Assembly: GCF_014650555.1 (NCBI RefSeq)
Contig: NZ_BMVE01000015.1
Span: 1-64,000 of the forward strand
Length of the DNA: 64,000 nt
Direction: 5' to 3'
From: Streptomyces goshikiensis
Lineage (GTDB): Bacteria > Actinomycetota > Actinomycetes > Streptomycetales > Streptomycetaceae
The translations under genes were made by a program, and so were the position numbers. Under the pieces are notes generated by a model. That model was given only the letters and a program-made list of their open reading frames with translations, did not search any database and was not told the origin of the DNA. Positions 7,446-15,205 of the stretch are shown here, one piece after another (position 1 is the stretch's first letter; every line of letters begins with the position of its first letter).

Positions 7446-8729
7446 ATGAATCACTCGGGGAAAGTCGATCAGGACGACATAGTGCGGGCGCGGAATGTGC
7501 TGCTCGCGTCGGGACACCGCACGCCGCGCGAGGAAGTCGACGCCTATCGGGTGCTCGCCCAGGTCAGCCCCGCCTCGTACTTGCCGCTCCTGGCCAGGGC
7601 GCTGCAACGTCTGAGTTACGACACCAGCACCGGTAAGAAGCATGTAGCCAGTCTCGCGCTGTGCGAGGAGGCGGTGGCCGTGGCGCGGTCCATCGATCCG
7701 ACCGAACCTTCCCGTGCAGATGCTCTGTACAGGGCCCTCGACAGTTGCCAAAGCGAGCTGTATGGCCTGGGTCGTCGTGCCGAAGGGCTCGCTATGCGCG
7801 CCGAGATGCTCGACATTGGCCGTGCTCAGGCCGAACTCTCCGGAGACCCCGTGGTCAAGGGGCTGCACAAGTGGGCTGCCGGTCTTTCCGAGGCAGGCCG
7901 ATACACCGAGGCTGCCGATGCCATGACCGAGTTGGTCGCGGCGATCCTGCCTAACGGGCCTGGCAGTGGGGGTCTCGCCTGGACACTCATGGAGTGGATC
8001 GCCGCTCTCCATGACGCCGGCCGGTCCGGCGAAACGCTCGCCGCGTTCGAGACACTCGTCAGCATGGAAGCTGACGAAGCCGCGAACGATCGCGGCTCGA
8101 TGGCCTGCCATCTCTATTCGCTCATCGGGTACGCGCTCATACTCGATACCTACGGCCGGGGGGAGCAGGCAGCCCTCGTGCGGCAAGAGGCACTCGCCTT
8201 GCTGACGGAGTTGGCCGATACCGGTGAGCGGAAGTCCTGGAGTGGCTATCAGGCGACGTTCTGGGCGGTACTGCTGTCCTTTTCCGGCGCCGAAAGCGAT
8301 CGGCCTGCGCCCGATGGACCGTGTCCGCCTTCGGGGGCGGCGCCCATGCCCTGGTCGCCCGTTGGCAAGCGGCGCTACTTCGACAGCCGTCATGCCCTCC
8401 GAGAAGAGGTGGACGCCATGGCTCCGCGAGCCGCCGAGGATCCGGACCAGCATCTGGCCGAACTTGTTCGGCTGCACCGGGTCCTGACCGTCCGCTCTGC
8501 CGTGTACTGGGAGAATCGCACCCACCTGTTCGCGGAGCGGGTGCGCTCCTTGTTCGACGACGGAGTGGGCCTGGCCCGTCGGCTGTCTCAGCACGACCCG
8601 GTAGACGGAACGCGAACACTGGCCAGGATCCTGATCGACCGATCGACCTTCCACACCGCCGCGCACGAGTTCAGGGCCGCCCTCGATGACTTCCGCGAAG
8701 CCCTCAGCTACCTGGGGGAGGCCAACTAA
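7446..8729 (+). CDS. TPR-like helical repeat protein, function unknown
   Basis: 427 residues, soluble, with no signal peptide. It is rich in paired amphipathic helices of tetratricopeptide type (ALCEEAVAVARSIDPTEPSR, AGRYTEAADAMTELVAAI, DAGRSGETLAAFETLVSM, and the C-terminal AAHEFRAALDDFREALSYLG). Such proteins usually scaffold protein contacts and are abundant, often orphan, in Streptomyces. The ATG at 7446 lacks a clear ribosome-binding site, so it could be a leaderless transcript. It follows the integrase relic and shows no operon partner. No enzymatic motif seen. Confidence 0.75.
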   Translation: MNHSGKVDQDDIVRARNVLLASGHRTPREEVDAYRVLAQVSPASYLPLLARALQRLSYDTSTGKKHVASLALCEEAVAVARSIDPTEPSRADALYRALDSCQSELYGLGRRAEGLAMRAEMLDIGRAQAELSGDPVVKGLHKWAAGLSEAGRYTEAADAMTELVAAILPNGPGSGGLAWTLMEWIAALHDAGRSGETLAAFETLVSMEADEAANDRGSMACHLYSLIGYALILDTYGRGEQAALVRQEALALLTELADTGERKSWSGYQATFWAVLLSFSGAESDRPAPDGPCPPSGAAPMPWSPVGKRRYFDSRHALREEVDAMAPRAAEDPDQHLAELVRLHRVLTVRSAVYWENRTHLFAERVRSLFDDGVGLARRLSQHDPVDGTRTLARILIDRSTFHTAAHEFRAALDDFREALSYLGEAN

Positions 8730-8949
8730 CCCGAGCCGGCCAATGTCCGCCCCAGGACTCGTACGCACGAGCAGCTCGCGCATGCTGTGGAAGGCCGGCC
8801 ATTCCGCAATTTCGAATAGCCCGGGTTACCAGTACGTGCTGGCATTTGCTGAGCTCCCAAGGGGTGAGCCGGTAGGTTGGCGCTCGGTCAGGCGAGGGGC
8901 CGGGCTGCGGCCTTGAGGAGCTGGAAGGCGATGAATCCGGGCTGTCGGC

Positions 8950-9390
8950 TCAGTCTCTCGTATTCGGTTGTGTATGTCGGTCGGTCGGGCATTGAGGCGG
9001 CGGGTAGGCGGCGGATCGGTGTTCGACGAGCCGGCCAACAGCGAAGCTGCTCAGCCTGACCGCCGCGTAGACGCTGCATGGCGGATCGCAAGCCAGACTG
9101 AGGCCGGTCGATGGTGGCTGCCACAGCCGGCCCGGCCGGTTTTTGCGCGGCCGCAATCCGTGATCCGACACCACGTCCACGCCCTCCGCTACCAGCTCAA
9201 CCAGGCGCCCCTGGAGCTCGGCGACGACCGGGGCTTCCTTCTCGAAATATGTGTTCTTCGGGTAGTCCAGCCCATACCGGCCGCACCTGTCGTGCACCAC
9301 CTCGTCCACCGACAGCCGTACCGAACCGGCGGGTTCGAGTACCTGCCTGGAGTAGGTCGTCTGCCCGCACCCAGCCTGAGGCTCGGTCAT
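8950..9390 (-). pseudogene. Truncated P-loop kinase-like ORF with damaged Walker A
   Basis: Starts at an ATG that overlaps the stop of the HemC-like gene by 4 nt. The first 95 residues follow the pattern of small P-loop kinases of the zeta-toxin/AAA_33 kind: GCGQTTYSRQVLE, VRLSVDE, GRYGLDYP, LVELVAEGVDVVSDHGL. The essential Walker A Lys is Gln (GCGQTT instead of GCGKTT), and after DHGLRPRKNR the sequence dissolves into low-complexity, Pro/Arg-rich coding that no longer resembles the family. Most likely a decayed gene, although the coupling suggests it was once an operon partner of the gene upstream. Confidence 0.6.
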
Positions 9391-10346
9391 GCGGGTCGTC
9401 CGAGGAGCCGTGCTGCCCCGGCGCCGAGGAGTTGTCGGCCCGCATCCTGCCCGACAGCGGAGGGCGTCGTCGCGGGACCGGATGCGCTGGCGCGCAGAGG
9501 GGTGCCGCCGGCCGGGTCGAGGACGGCCGCGTGCACGGTGACGACTCCCGACACCGCATCGAGGGTGGCGTGAGCGGAGGCCGCGGTCAGGCACCCGCCG
9601 TGCAGCGTGGCGAGCGCGGCCCGCTCGGCGTCGAGCAGGATCCGGGTGGGGGCATGAGTGAGAGCGGCGAGCAGCCCTCCGGTGGCGGGGTCGTCGGATC
9701 GGTGCTCGACGATCACGGTCCCCGCGCCGGCCGCGGGCAGCCACACGGCGGGGTCGAGGATCTCGGAGGCCCGGTCCTCGTGGCCGAGCCGGCGCAGGCC
9801 GGCCAGAGCGGCGATCATGACGTCCGCGCCGAGCCTTCCCTCGTCGAGTGCGCGCAGCCGGCTGTCGGCGTTGCCGCGGATCGGTACCTGTACGAGCGTG
9901 GGGTGGAGGGCTTTGAGAAGGGCTGACCGGCGGGGTGCGCTGGTCCCGACCCGGGTGCCGGGCGGTAGTTCGGCGAGCGTGGTCGCGGGGTGTCCGGTCG
10001 GGAGCACGAGGACGTCGCGGGTGTCCTCTCGGGGCAGGACCGCTGCGATGACGATGCCGGGGGAGCGGTCGTGGGGGCCGGGCACGTCCTTGGCGCACGC
10101 GATCGTGGCCTGGACGCGGCCGTCGAGGAGGTACCGGTCCGCGTTGCGGGTGAAGGCGCCCTTGCCGCCGATCGCCGAGAGCGGGCCACCGTGCCGGTCG
10201 CCTTCGGAGACGATCTCGACGATGTCGAGGACCACCTGCGGGTACCGGGCCCGGAAGACGTCGGCGAAGCGCCCGGTCTGTTCGAGAGCCATGGGGCTGG
10301 GCCGGGTACCCAGCCGGACGGTGGTGAGGTCGGTTGCGCTGGTCAT
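9387..10346 (-). CDS. HemC-like porphobilinogen deaminase paralogue
   Basis: 319 residues, the usual size for hydroxymethylbilane synthase, which joins four porphobilinogen units using a dipyrromethane cofactor attached to Cys. Visible family features are RLGTRPSPMAL (Arg15), the cofactor-region GTSAPRRSALL and IRGNADSRLRALDEG, and Cys252 in LHGGCLTAAS, the expected cofactor attachment site. The active-site HSxKD motif has become ACAKD: Lys86 and Asp87 are kept but the His-Ser is lost. This divergence, and its position between broken kinase genes rather than in a hem operon, suggest a specialised paralogue. Whether it makes hydroxymethylbilane is open. Confidence 0.8.
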   Translation of the reverse strand: MTSATDLTTVRLGTRPSPMALEQTGRFADVFRARYPQVVLDIVEIVSEGDRHGGPLSAIGGKGAFTRNADRYLLDGRVQATIACAKDVPGPHDRSPGIVIAAVLPREDTRDVLVLPTGHPATTLAELPPGTRVGTSAPRRSALLKALHPTLVQVPIRGNADSRLRALDEGRLGADVMIAALAGLRRLGHEDRASEILDPAVWLPAAGAGTVIVEHRSDDPATGGLLAALTHAPTRILLDAERAALATLHGGCLTAASAHATLDAVSGVVTVHAAVLDPAGGTPLRASASGPATTPSAVGQDAGRQLLGAGAARLLGRPA

Positions 10347-10364
10347 CAGGGTCGGACTCCATGG

Positions 10365-10662
10365 GCGGTTGCGAGGTGGTCGGGCAGGAGGGATGAGCGA
10401 GGGCGGCGTGGAGGGCCGCGTCCGCTGTCAGGGGGCTGGTGCCTATGACGTGGCTGTCGGCGTGCACCCATGTTTCGGCGGCAGCGGCGTAGTCCGCCGC
10501 CCGCCGCCGCCGGTACGTGCGTACGGCCTCGCCGCGGGCGTCGTCGCAGCGGGTCGCCGGTCTCCTCCGGGTCGACCATCACCGAACCGGGCGGCACTTG
10601 GTGCCGTCCGGCCGCCAGGGTGTTCTTCCCGCTGCCGAAGCCCCGTTGATCCAGATGACCAC
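10365..10662 (-). pseudogene. Frameshifted P-loop kinase-like gene
   Basis: From a GTG at 10662 (GGGAGG upstream) the frame reads VVIWING, then a one-base loss inside what should be an Ala codon moves the Walker A motif GFGSGKNTL and the following GSVMVDPEETGDPLR into another frame. A second change returns WVHADSHVIGTSPLT, typical of the C-terminal strand of small AAA-type kinases, in yet another frame. The gene cannot make a full product as written. It lies directly upstream of and co-directional with the HemC-like gene. Confidence 0.65.
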
Positions 10663-10955
10663 TGCCCGTCGCGCCTCCCTTGTGCCGCGTTCCGTCCAAC
10701 GGTAGGGCCGGCGACCTCGTCACGGCCGGCCGGCCGATCACGATGCGGCGGTCGCTCCTCTCGTGCGGGGTCAGGGGTGCCTGCGGGCATCACCGTCAGC
10801 CGGGGCTTGGCCCGCTCCCGCCGTCCGGCCGCTGTGCAAGAACCGGCCGGCAGGTGGCGCGAGACGGAAAGGCCAGTGGGAGCTGCTGCCTGTTCCCCAC
10901 TGCCGCGAGCGGCTCCGCGCAGGGAGCGGTCTTGCCCCGGCCGCTTGGGCCGGTC

Positions 10956-12329
10956 TCAGTCGGCGACGGAGCTCGGGTCGTCGAGTTCGTGCAGTCCCGC
11001 GGGGTCCTCGTCGGTCACTACCTCCCCTGCCGAGGTGACGTAGCGCTGGGCGTGGCCCCGGTGGACGCAGAGGAGTTGGTCGTGGGTTCCGACCCGGTCC
11101 CGGTACACGGCGAGCGCCGGACCGTACTTGCTGCTGTGCCCCGGCATCTCCGTGTCCGTGCTCCACCCGGCGCCGTCGAAGGCGGACCACCACAGCTGCT
11201 GGCGCGCGGGGTCGCGGTGGACGCACATCAGCTTGCCGTCGAAGACCGCCAGGCCGATGTTGCTCCGAGTACGGTGCCCCGGCAGGGCGCCCTCGGAGGT
11301 CCAGCCGGCGTCGCGCAGCCGGCTCCAGTGGATGGCCCCGTCCTTGGGGTTGCCGTGCAGCAGGTGGAGGGTGCCGTCGTACACGGCGAGCGCCGGGGAC
11401 CTCGTGGTGGCGCAGCCGGGAACGGGCTCGGGGGTTGTCCAGCTGCGGCCGTCCCGGCTGGTGGTGACCATGATCCGCTGAGCGGCGTCAGCGTAGGCGA
11501 GGTGGAGCGCGTCACGAAAGGCGACCAGCGCCGGTCCGTAGACGCTCTCGGCATTCGGGACCGGCCGGTCGGGCATCCAGGCACTGCCGTCGTAGGAGGT
11601 CAGCGCGATGCCCCAGTCGCCCGAGCCGCCGCGGTGCGCGCAGTACAGCCGGTCCTGGAACACGGCCAGGGCCGGGCTGCCCAGGGTGTGGTGGGCGGCA
11701 AGCGACCGGTTGTCGGACCAGTTGCCGTCCGCGTGGTGCGCGGTCCACCACAGGGAGGGGTTGTCGCCCCGGCCCTGGTAGACGCAGTACAGGTCATCGC
11801 GGAAGACGGCCAGGGCAGGGGCTTCGGAGGCGTAATGGGCCGTGAACGGTGCGTCGGCTCCCCAGCTCGCGCCCGGTGTGAACACGCTGAACCAGAGGCC
11901 GGTCGCGCGCGGCGGTGCGTCAAGGGCCATGGGGGTGAGGAGAGTGGGCGCGGACCACGGTGAAAGCAGCTCGCACCCGGCACCCAGGGCGGCCGACCGG
12001 ATCTGCTCGGCCCGACCGGTCAGTGCCGCGCCGACGGCTCCTGCGACTTCCGCGGGCAGGGCCCCGGCGAGCACCTTCGCCACCAGGTCGCGGAAGGCGC
12101 TGGCGGACGGTCCGGCGCCGTCGAGGTCCGCGAGGCGGTCCGCGGCCCGTTGGTCGAGAAGGAGGGCGAAGCCCCACTCCAACAGGCGGACGGAGACAGC
12201 CGTCCCCGCCGCGGCGAGCTCCTTGGAGGCCGCTTCCGCGCGTTCTACGGCCTTGGCCGAGGGTGCGTCCGCACCGAAATCCGGTGCCGTGCCGCCTGTC
12301 CGCCCGGGGGCGGCGCCTTCGATCGCCAT
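10956..12329 (-). CDS. Beta-propeller lectin/sialidase-like repeat protein
   Basis: 457 residues. The first 130 are Ala-rich and helical (AVERAEAASKELAAAG...). The rest consists of at least six repeats of about 48 residues with the pattern (S)PALAVF-D-LYC-(H/Y)RG-----W(W/S)-----DG--W(S/T), for example APALAVFRDDLYCVYQGRG, SPALAVFQDRLYCAHRGG and GPALAVYRDRVG. This is a beta-propeller resembling PLL-type lectins and sialidase-fold proteins; sugar binding is plausible but unproven. No signal peptide or anchor is visible, so it seems cytoplasmic or exported by another route. It lies 120 nt downstream of the MOSC gene on the same strand and might share its transcript. Confidence 0.72.
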   Translation of the reverse strand: MAIEGAAPGRTGGTAPDFGADAPSAKAVERAEAASKELAAAGTAVSVRLLEWGFALLLDQRAADRLADLDGAGPSASAFRDLVAKVLAGALPAEVAGAVGAALTGRAEQIRSAALGAGCELLSPWSAPTLLTPMALDAPPRATGLWFSVFTPGASWGADAPFTAHYASEAPALAVFRDDLYCVYQGRGDNPSLWWTAHHADGNWSDNRSLAAHHTLGSPALAVFQDRLYCAHRGGSGDWGIALTSYDGSAWMPDRPVPNAESVYGPALVAFRDALHLAYADAAQRIMVTTSRDGRSWTTPEPVPGCATTRSPALAVYDGTLHLLHGNPKDGAIHWSRLRDAGWTSEGALPGHRTRSNIGLAVFDGKLMCVHRDPARQQLWWSAFDGAGWSTDTEMPGHSSKYGPALAVYRDRVGTHDQLLCVHRGHAQRYVTSAGEVVTDEDPAGLHELDDPSSVAD

Positions 12330-12449
12330 GCTGTCTTCCTGTCTGCAGGGCTACGGCCGGGCGGTTCGCCCTGCGCGCGGGGCGCGGGTGAGCCGTCCGG
12401 ATCCGCAGGCATGGGTGCTTGGTCTGTTCCCGGCCACAGGTGCGCCGGC

Positions 12450-13115
12450 TTACGGGTTCCCCCGCCCTTCACGAGGCGTCCCGGTGCGGACGGGGAGCCG
12501 GTCGAGGGCCGTCGTCGGCAAAGGTGATGTGGGTCCGTCGTGCACACCCGCCGGCACGGCGAGCGGCGGTGGTTCGGCGCCGGCGGGGATGCGGACGCGC
12601 TCGGGATCCTCGAATGGCAGCGGGAGGATCCAGTCGCCCGCCTGGATGATCCCGCCGCGGAGCACCTCGGCCCGCAGTCCGCCGCGGTGCAGCAGGCCGC
12701 GGATCAGGCCGGGGCGGACCAGCTGTTCGAGGCGGGCGCAGGGTTCGCTGAGTTTGAGACCGCGCAGGATCACCGCGCCGATCCGGAACTCGCGGCCCAC
12801 CAGCGGGTTCAGCCGTATGTCGCGGCAGACGAGGTTGCGCCGGCATTCGGCGGGGGTGAGAGTGATGCCGTGTTCGCGGGCCAGGGCTTCGAGGGCCTCG
12901 GCCTCGATGAGGGTGACGTCGCAGACTCCGGACGACCGGCCGGTGCCCCGGAGGCGGGGCCGGGGGCCCTCGCCCGCCCAGTAGTTGCGGTCTCCTGCCA
13001 GGCCGTGGCCTGCCACCGCGTGGGCCTGTGCGACGCGGAAGGTGGGGTCGCCGGTGCGCGCGGCAAGGTGCAGGGAGATGACCCGACCGGGTCCGGGTTG
13101 CGCTTCCTGTGCCAT
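12450..13115 (-). CDS. MOSC-domain protein
   Basis: 221 residues with the MOSC fold signature: HAVAGHGLAGDRNYW, SSGVCDVTLIEAEALEAL, RRNLVCRDIRLNPLVGREFRI and KLSEPCARLEQLVRPGL with its conserved Cys in the EPC motif. MOSC domains bind molybdenum cofactor or sulfur, and some members (mARC, YiiM, YcbX) reduce N-hydroxylated compounds. The tail after about residue 190 is a poorly conserved Pro/Arg-rich extension. It is the last tightly spaced gene of the 19.0-12.4 kb operon, 7 nt after the carrier-protein gene, and fits a cluster that handles N-O bonds (inference). Confidence 0.82.
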   Translation of the reverse strand: MAQEAQPGPGRVISLHLAARTGDPTFRVAQAHAVAGHGLAGDRNYWAGEGPRPRLRGTGRSSGVCDVTLIEAEALEALAREHGITLTPAECRRNLVCRDIRLNPLVGREFRIGAVILRGLKLSEPCARLEQLVRPGLIRGLLHRGGLRAEVLRGGIIQAGDWILPLPFEDPERVRIPAGAEPPPLAVPAGVHDGPTSPLPTTALDRLPVRTGTPREGRGNP

Positions 13116-13122
13116 GGACGGT

Positions 13123-13362
13123 TCACCCCTTCAGGAAGTGGTGCGTGAGGGAGCGAAGCGTGCGGAACTGGTCCACGTCGATCTGGTCGAGCTGCAGTTC
13201 CCGCCCGATCAGGTCCTCCAGCAGCAGAACGAACTCCATGAAGCCGAGTGAGTCGATCAGCCGGTTCTCGATCAGGTCGAGGTCCTCCGGTATCTCGTCG
13301 ACGGTCGGGTTGCGTTCGAGCAGCCAGTCCACGACCGGCTTGGTCACGTCGTCCATGGTCAT
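13123..13362 (-). CDS. Acyl/aminoacyl carrier protein
   Basis: 79 residues, a free-standing carrier protein with a helical layout and the phosphopantetheine attachment Ser38 in the IDSLGFMEF motif, so it needs activation by a phosphopantetheinyl transferase that is not in this window. The ATG at 13362 overlaps the stop of the preceding flavoprotein gene (ATGA). The gene for an aminoacyl-tRNA-synthetase-like ligase two positions upstream strongly suggests that this protein carries an activated amino acid rather than a fatty acyl chain. Confidence 0.88.
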   Translation of the reverse strand: MTMDDVTKPVVDWLLERNPTVDEIPEDLDLIENRLIDSLGFMEFVLLLEDLIGRELQLDQIDVDQFRTLRSLTHHFLKG

Positions 13363-14333
13363 CGCTCCTCGCGGGCCTTGTCGTACTCCTGGCTGATCCG
13401 GGCGACGGTGACGGCGGCCCGCTGCTGGGCGGTGACGCGGGTGCAGGACCTGCCGCAGTACATGGCCATCTCGTCAATGCGGCCAGTGGTTCCGTTCCCC
13501 GGCGCAGCCGCGCTGTAGCGCGGTACCGGGTGCTCCCTCCCGTCCACCCGGGTGGTGGCTATGAAGAGGGCCGGGGCGCGTTGGCCGGCGGCGGTGAGGG
13601 GGTTGCGCAGGACGCGGTGCGGGCGGTGCGGCCAGCCGATGTCGAACAGGGAGGTGACGAGGGTGTCGTCGGCCACGGCCTCGACCACCCGCCGTTTGAA
13701 CTCCGGGTGCGCGGTGGATTCTTCGGCCGGGACGAACAGGGTTCCGGCCATGGCTCCGTCCGCGCCTCGGGCCACGGCGTCCGCGAGGTCACCTCCGGTG
13801 GCGATCCCGCCCGCGACGGCCAGTACCGCGTGCGGGTAGCGGGCCCGGACGTCGGCCAGCAGGAGGCCCACGGGCAGCCGGCCGAGCAGGTGACCGCCGG
13901 CTTCGGTGCCCTGGAGGACCAGGACGTCCGCGCCTCGTTCGAGGGCGGTGCCCGCGTCCGCGAGGGTGCCGACCTGGATCACCAGCGGGTGCCCGGCGGC
14001 CCGAACGGACTGGACCGCGTCGGCGTCGGGCAACCCGAAGGAGGTGACGAAGGCACCCCGGGGCAGTTCGGGCAGGACGGCCCGGAGCTGCTCCAGGCAG
14101 GCGGCGGGACCGGTGACCTCGGGGACCACGTTCACGCCGAACGGGCGGCTGGTGGCAGCCACCACCTCACGGACCAGCCGGGCGGCTCGTGCGGGCGGTT
14201 CCTTGTACAGCGCGAGGGTGCCGCCCGCTCCGGCCCGGGACACCGCGGCGCACAGCCCGGGCCCGGCGACGGCGCCCATTCCGGCTTGCAGCAGCGGCAG
14301 CGCGAGGCCGAGCCGGACTGCCAGCCGGGTCAC
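13359..14333 (-). CDS. Nitronate monooxygenase/FabK-like flavoprotein
   Basis: About 324 residues of the TIM-barrel 2-nitropropane dioxygenase family: N-terminal LPLLQAGMGAVAGPGLCAAVSRAG, GVNVVPEV, QVGTLADAGTALERGADVLVLQGTEAGGH with the GGH flavin-site motif, then AVAGGIATGGDLADAVARGADGAMAGT. Family members oxidise nitronates with FMN; close relatives are FabK enoyl-ACP reductases or HpxN-type tailoring enzymes. I chose the GTG at 14333, overlapping the upstream stop by 4 nt and preceded by GGGGGGA; a GTG at 14348 is possible. It sits between the amino acid:carrier ligase and the carrier protein, so its substrate may be carrier-bound or a nitro/nitronate product of the diiron enzyme. Confidence 0.82.
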   Translation of the reverse strand: MTRLAVRLGLALPLLQAGMGAVAGPGLCAAVSRAGAGGTLALYKEPPARAARLVREVVAATSRPFGVNVVPEVTGPAACLEQLRAVLPELPRGAFVTSFGLPDADAVQSVRAAGHPLVIQVGTLADAGTALERGADVLVLQGTEAGGHLLGRLPVGLLLADVRARYPHAVLAVAGGIATGGDLADAVARGADGAMAGTLFVPAEESTAHPEFKRRVVEAVADDTLVTSLFDIGWPHRPHRVLRNPLTAAGQRAPALFIATTRVDGREHPVPRYSAAAPGNGTTGRIDEMAMYCGRSCTRVTAQQRAAVTVARISQEYDKAREER

Positions 14334-15205
14334 GAGCGTTCCCCCCACCGCCGTACCGCGCGGTGCGCGGCCGCCAGGTCCCCCTCGAAGAGGTCACCCA
14401 GGGCATGCACCCATCGCTCCAGGCCGAAGGCGACGCAGCCGGTGAAGGCGGGGCGGCCCGCGTGGTGGATGGCACGGCGCTCGCCGAAGAAGTTGCGGTG
14501 GTTGTTGGTGGAGGCAACGGCGGTGCCGTCGATGTGCAGGTACTCGTCCTTCACCGGGGCCAGCACCTGCATGACCGAGCGGGAGCCGTCCTTCTCGAAG
14601 AACGGGTCGGTGGCGGGCTGTCGGTCCAGGGTGAGGCCGAGGGCCTCGCCGAAGGAGGCGATCCGATCCTGGTGCCGGTCGAGGTGGGCCCGTACGGCTT
14701 CGGCGGAGCCGACGCACACGATCTCCCGCATGGTGAAACCCCAGAGCCGGCGCAGCCCGTCGTGGTGGTCCTCGTTGCGGTAGCACTGCGCGACGGTGCT
14801 GATCAGGACGGGAGCGTCGGCGCTGGTGCCGGAGAGGTGCAGGAAGCAGCCGTAGCAGGCCGCGGAGGGCAGCAGGTGGGTGGCATCGGCCAGGTCCGCC
14901 GCGGACAGGGCGGTGGCCGAGGGCCCGGCCGCGGCGTGGGCGGCCAGTCGGTCGGCGCGGATGCGGGTGACCGGGTTGCCCAGGTGCGGGAAGTTGCGGA
15001 AGTAGTCGAGAGTCCGCAGTTCGTCGGCCCGTAGCAGCGGTGGGTAGCTCTGCTGCCGGGCTCCGGCCTCCGTGCCCCAGCGGGTGAACACCGCGTCCAG
15101 GGCGCCCTTGAGCAGGACGGCGGGTTCGTCGAGGGTGGCCAGCCCGTCCCGGACCGACCAGGTGGTCCCTGTCTCGCCCTCGGCCGTGGGGTCAGCGATG
15201 GTCAT
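14330..15205 (-). CDS. Class II aaRS-like amino acid:[carrier protein] ligase
   Basis: 291 residues with a seryl-tRNA-synthetase-like class II catalytic core but no tRNA-binding arm. Motif 2 appears as CYRNEDHHDGLRRLWGFTMRE and motif 3 as FGLERW. Probable zinc ligands are Cys117, Glu161 and Cys257, spaced as in the Bradyrhizobium amino acid:[carrier protein] ligases, which form an aminoacyl-adenylate and transfer the amino acid to a carrier protein phosphopantetheine. The carrier protein is encoded two genes downstream. It overlaps the upstream diiron gene by 14 nt and the downstream gene by 4 nt. The amino acid selected is unknown; characterised homologues prefer Gly or Ala. Confidence 0.85.
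   Translation of the reverse strand: MTIADPTAEGETGTTWSVRDGLATLDEPAVLLKGALDAVFTRWGTEAGARQQSYPPLLRADELRTLDYFRNFPHLGNPVTRIRADRLAAHAAAGPSATALSAADLADATHLLPSAACYGCFLHLSGTSADAPVLISTVAQCYRNEDHHDGLRRLWGFTMREIVCVGSAEAVRAHLDRHQDRIASFGEALGLTLDRQPATDPFFEKDGSRSVMQVLAPVKDEYLHIDGTAVASTNNHRNFFGERRAIHHAGRPAFTGCVAFGLERWVHALGDLFEGDLAAAHRAVRRWGERS

Noticed and set aside
8950-10467. A 505-residue minus-strand open frame over the HemC-like region
   Set aside because: Most of it is the shadow of the HemC gene in another frame (Arg/Pro-rich); only its ends hold real fragments of two kinase genes.
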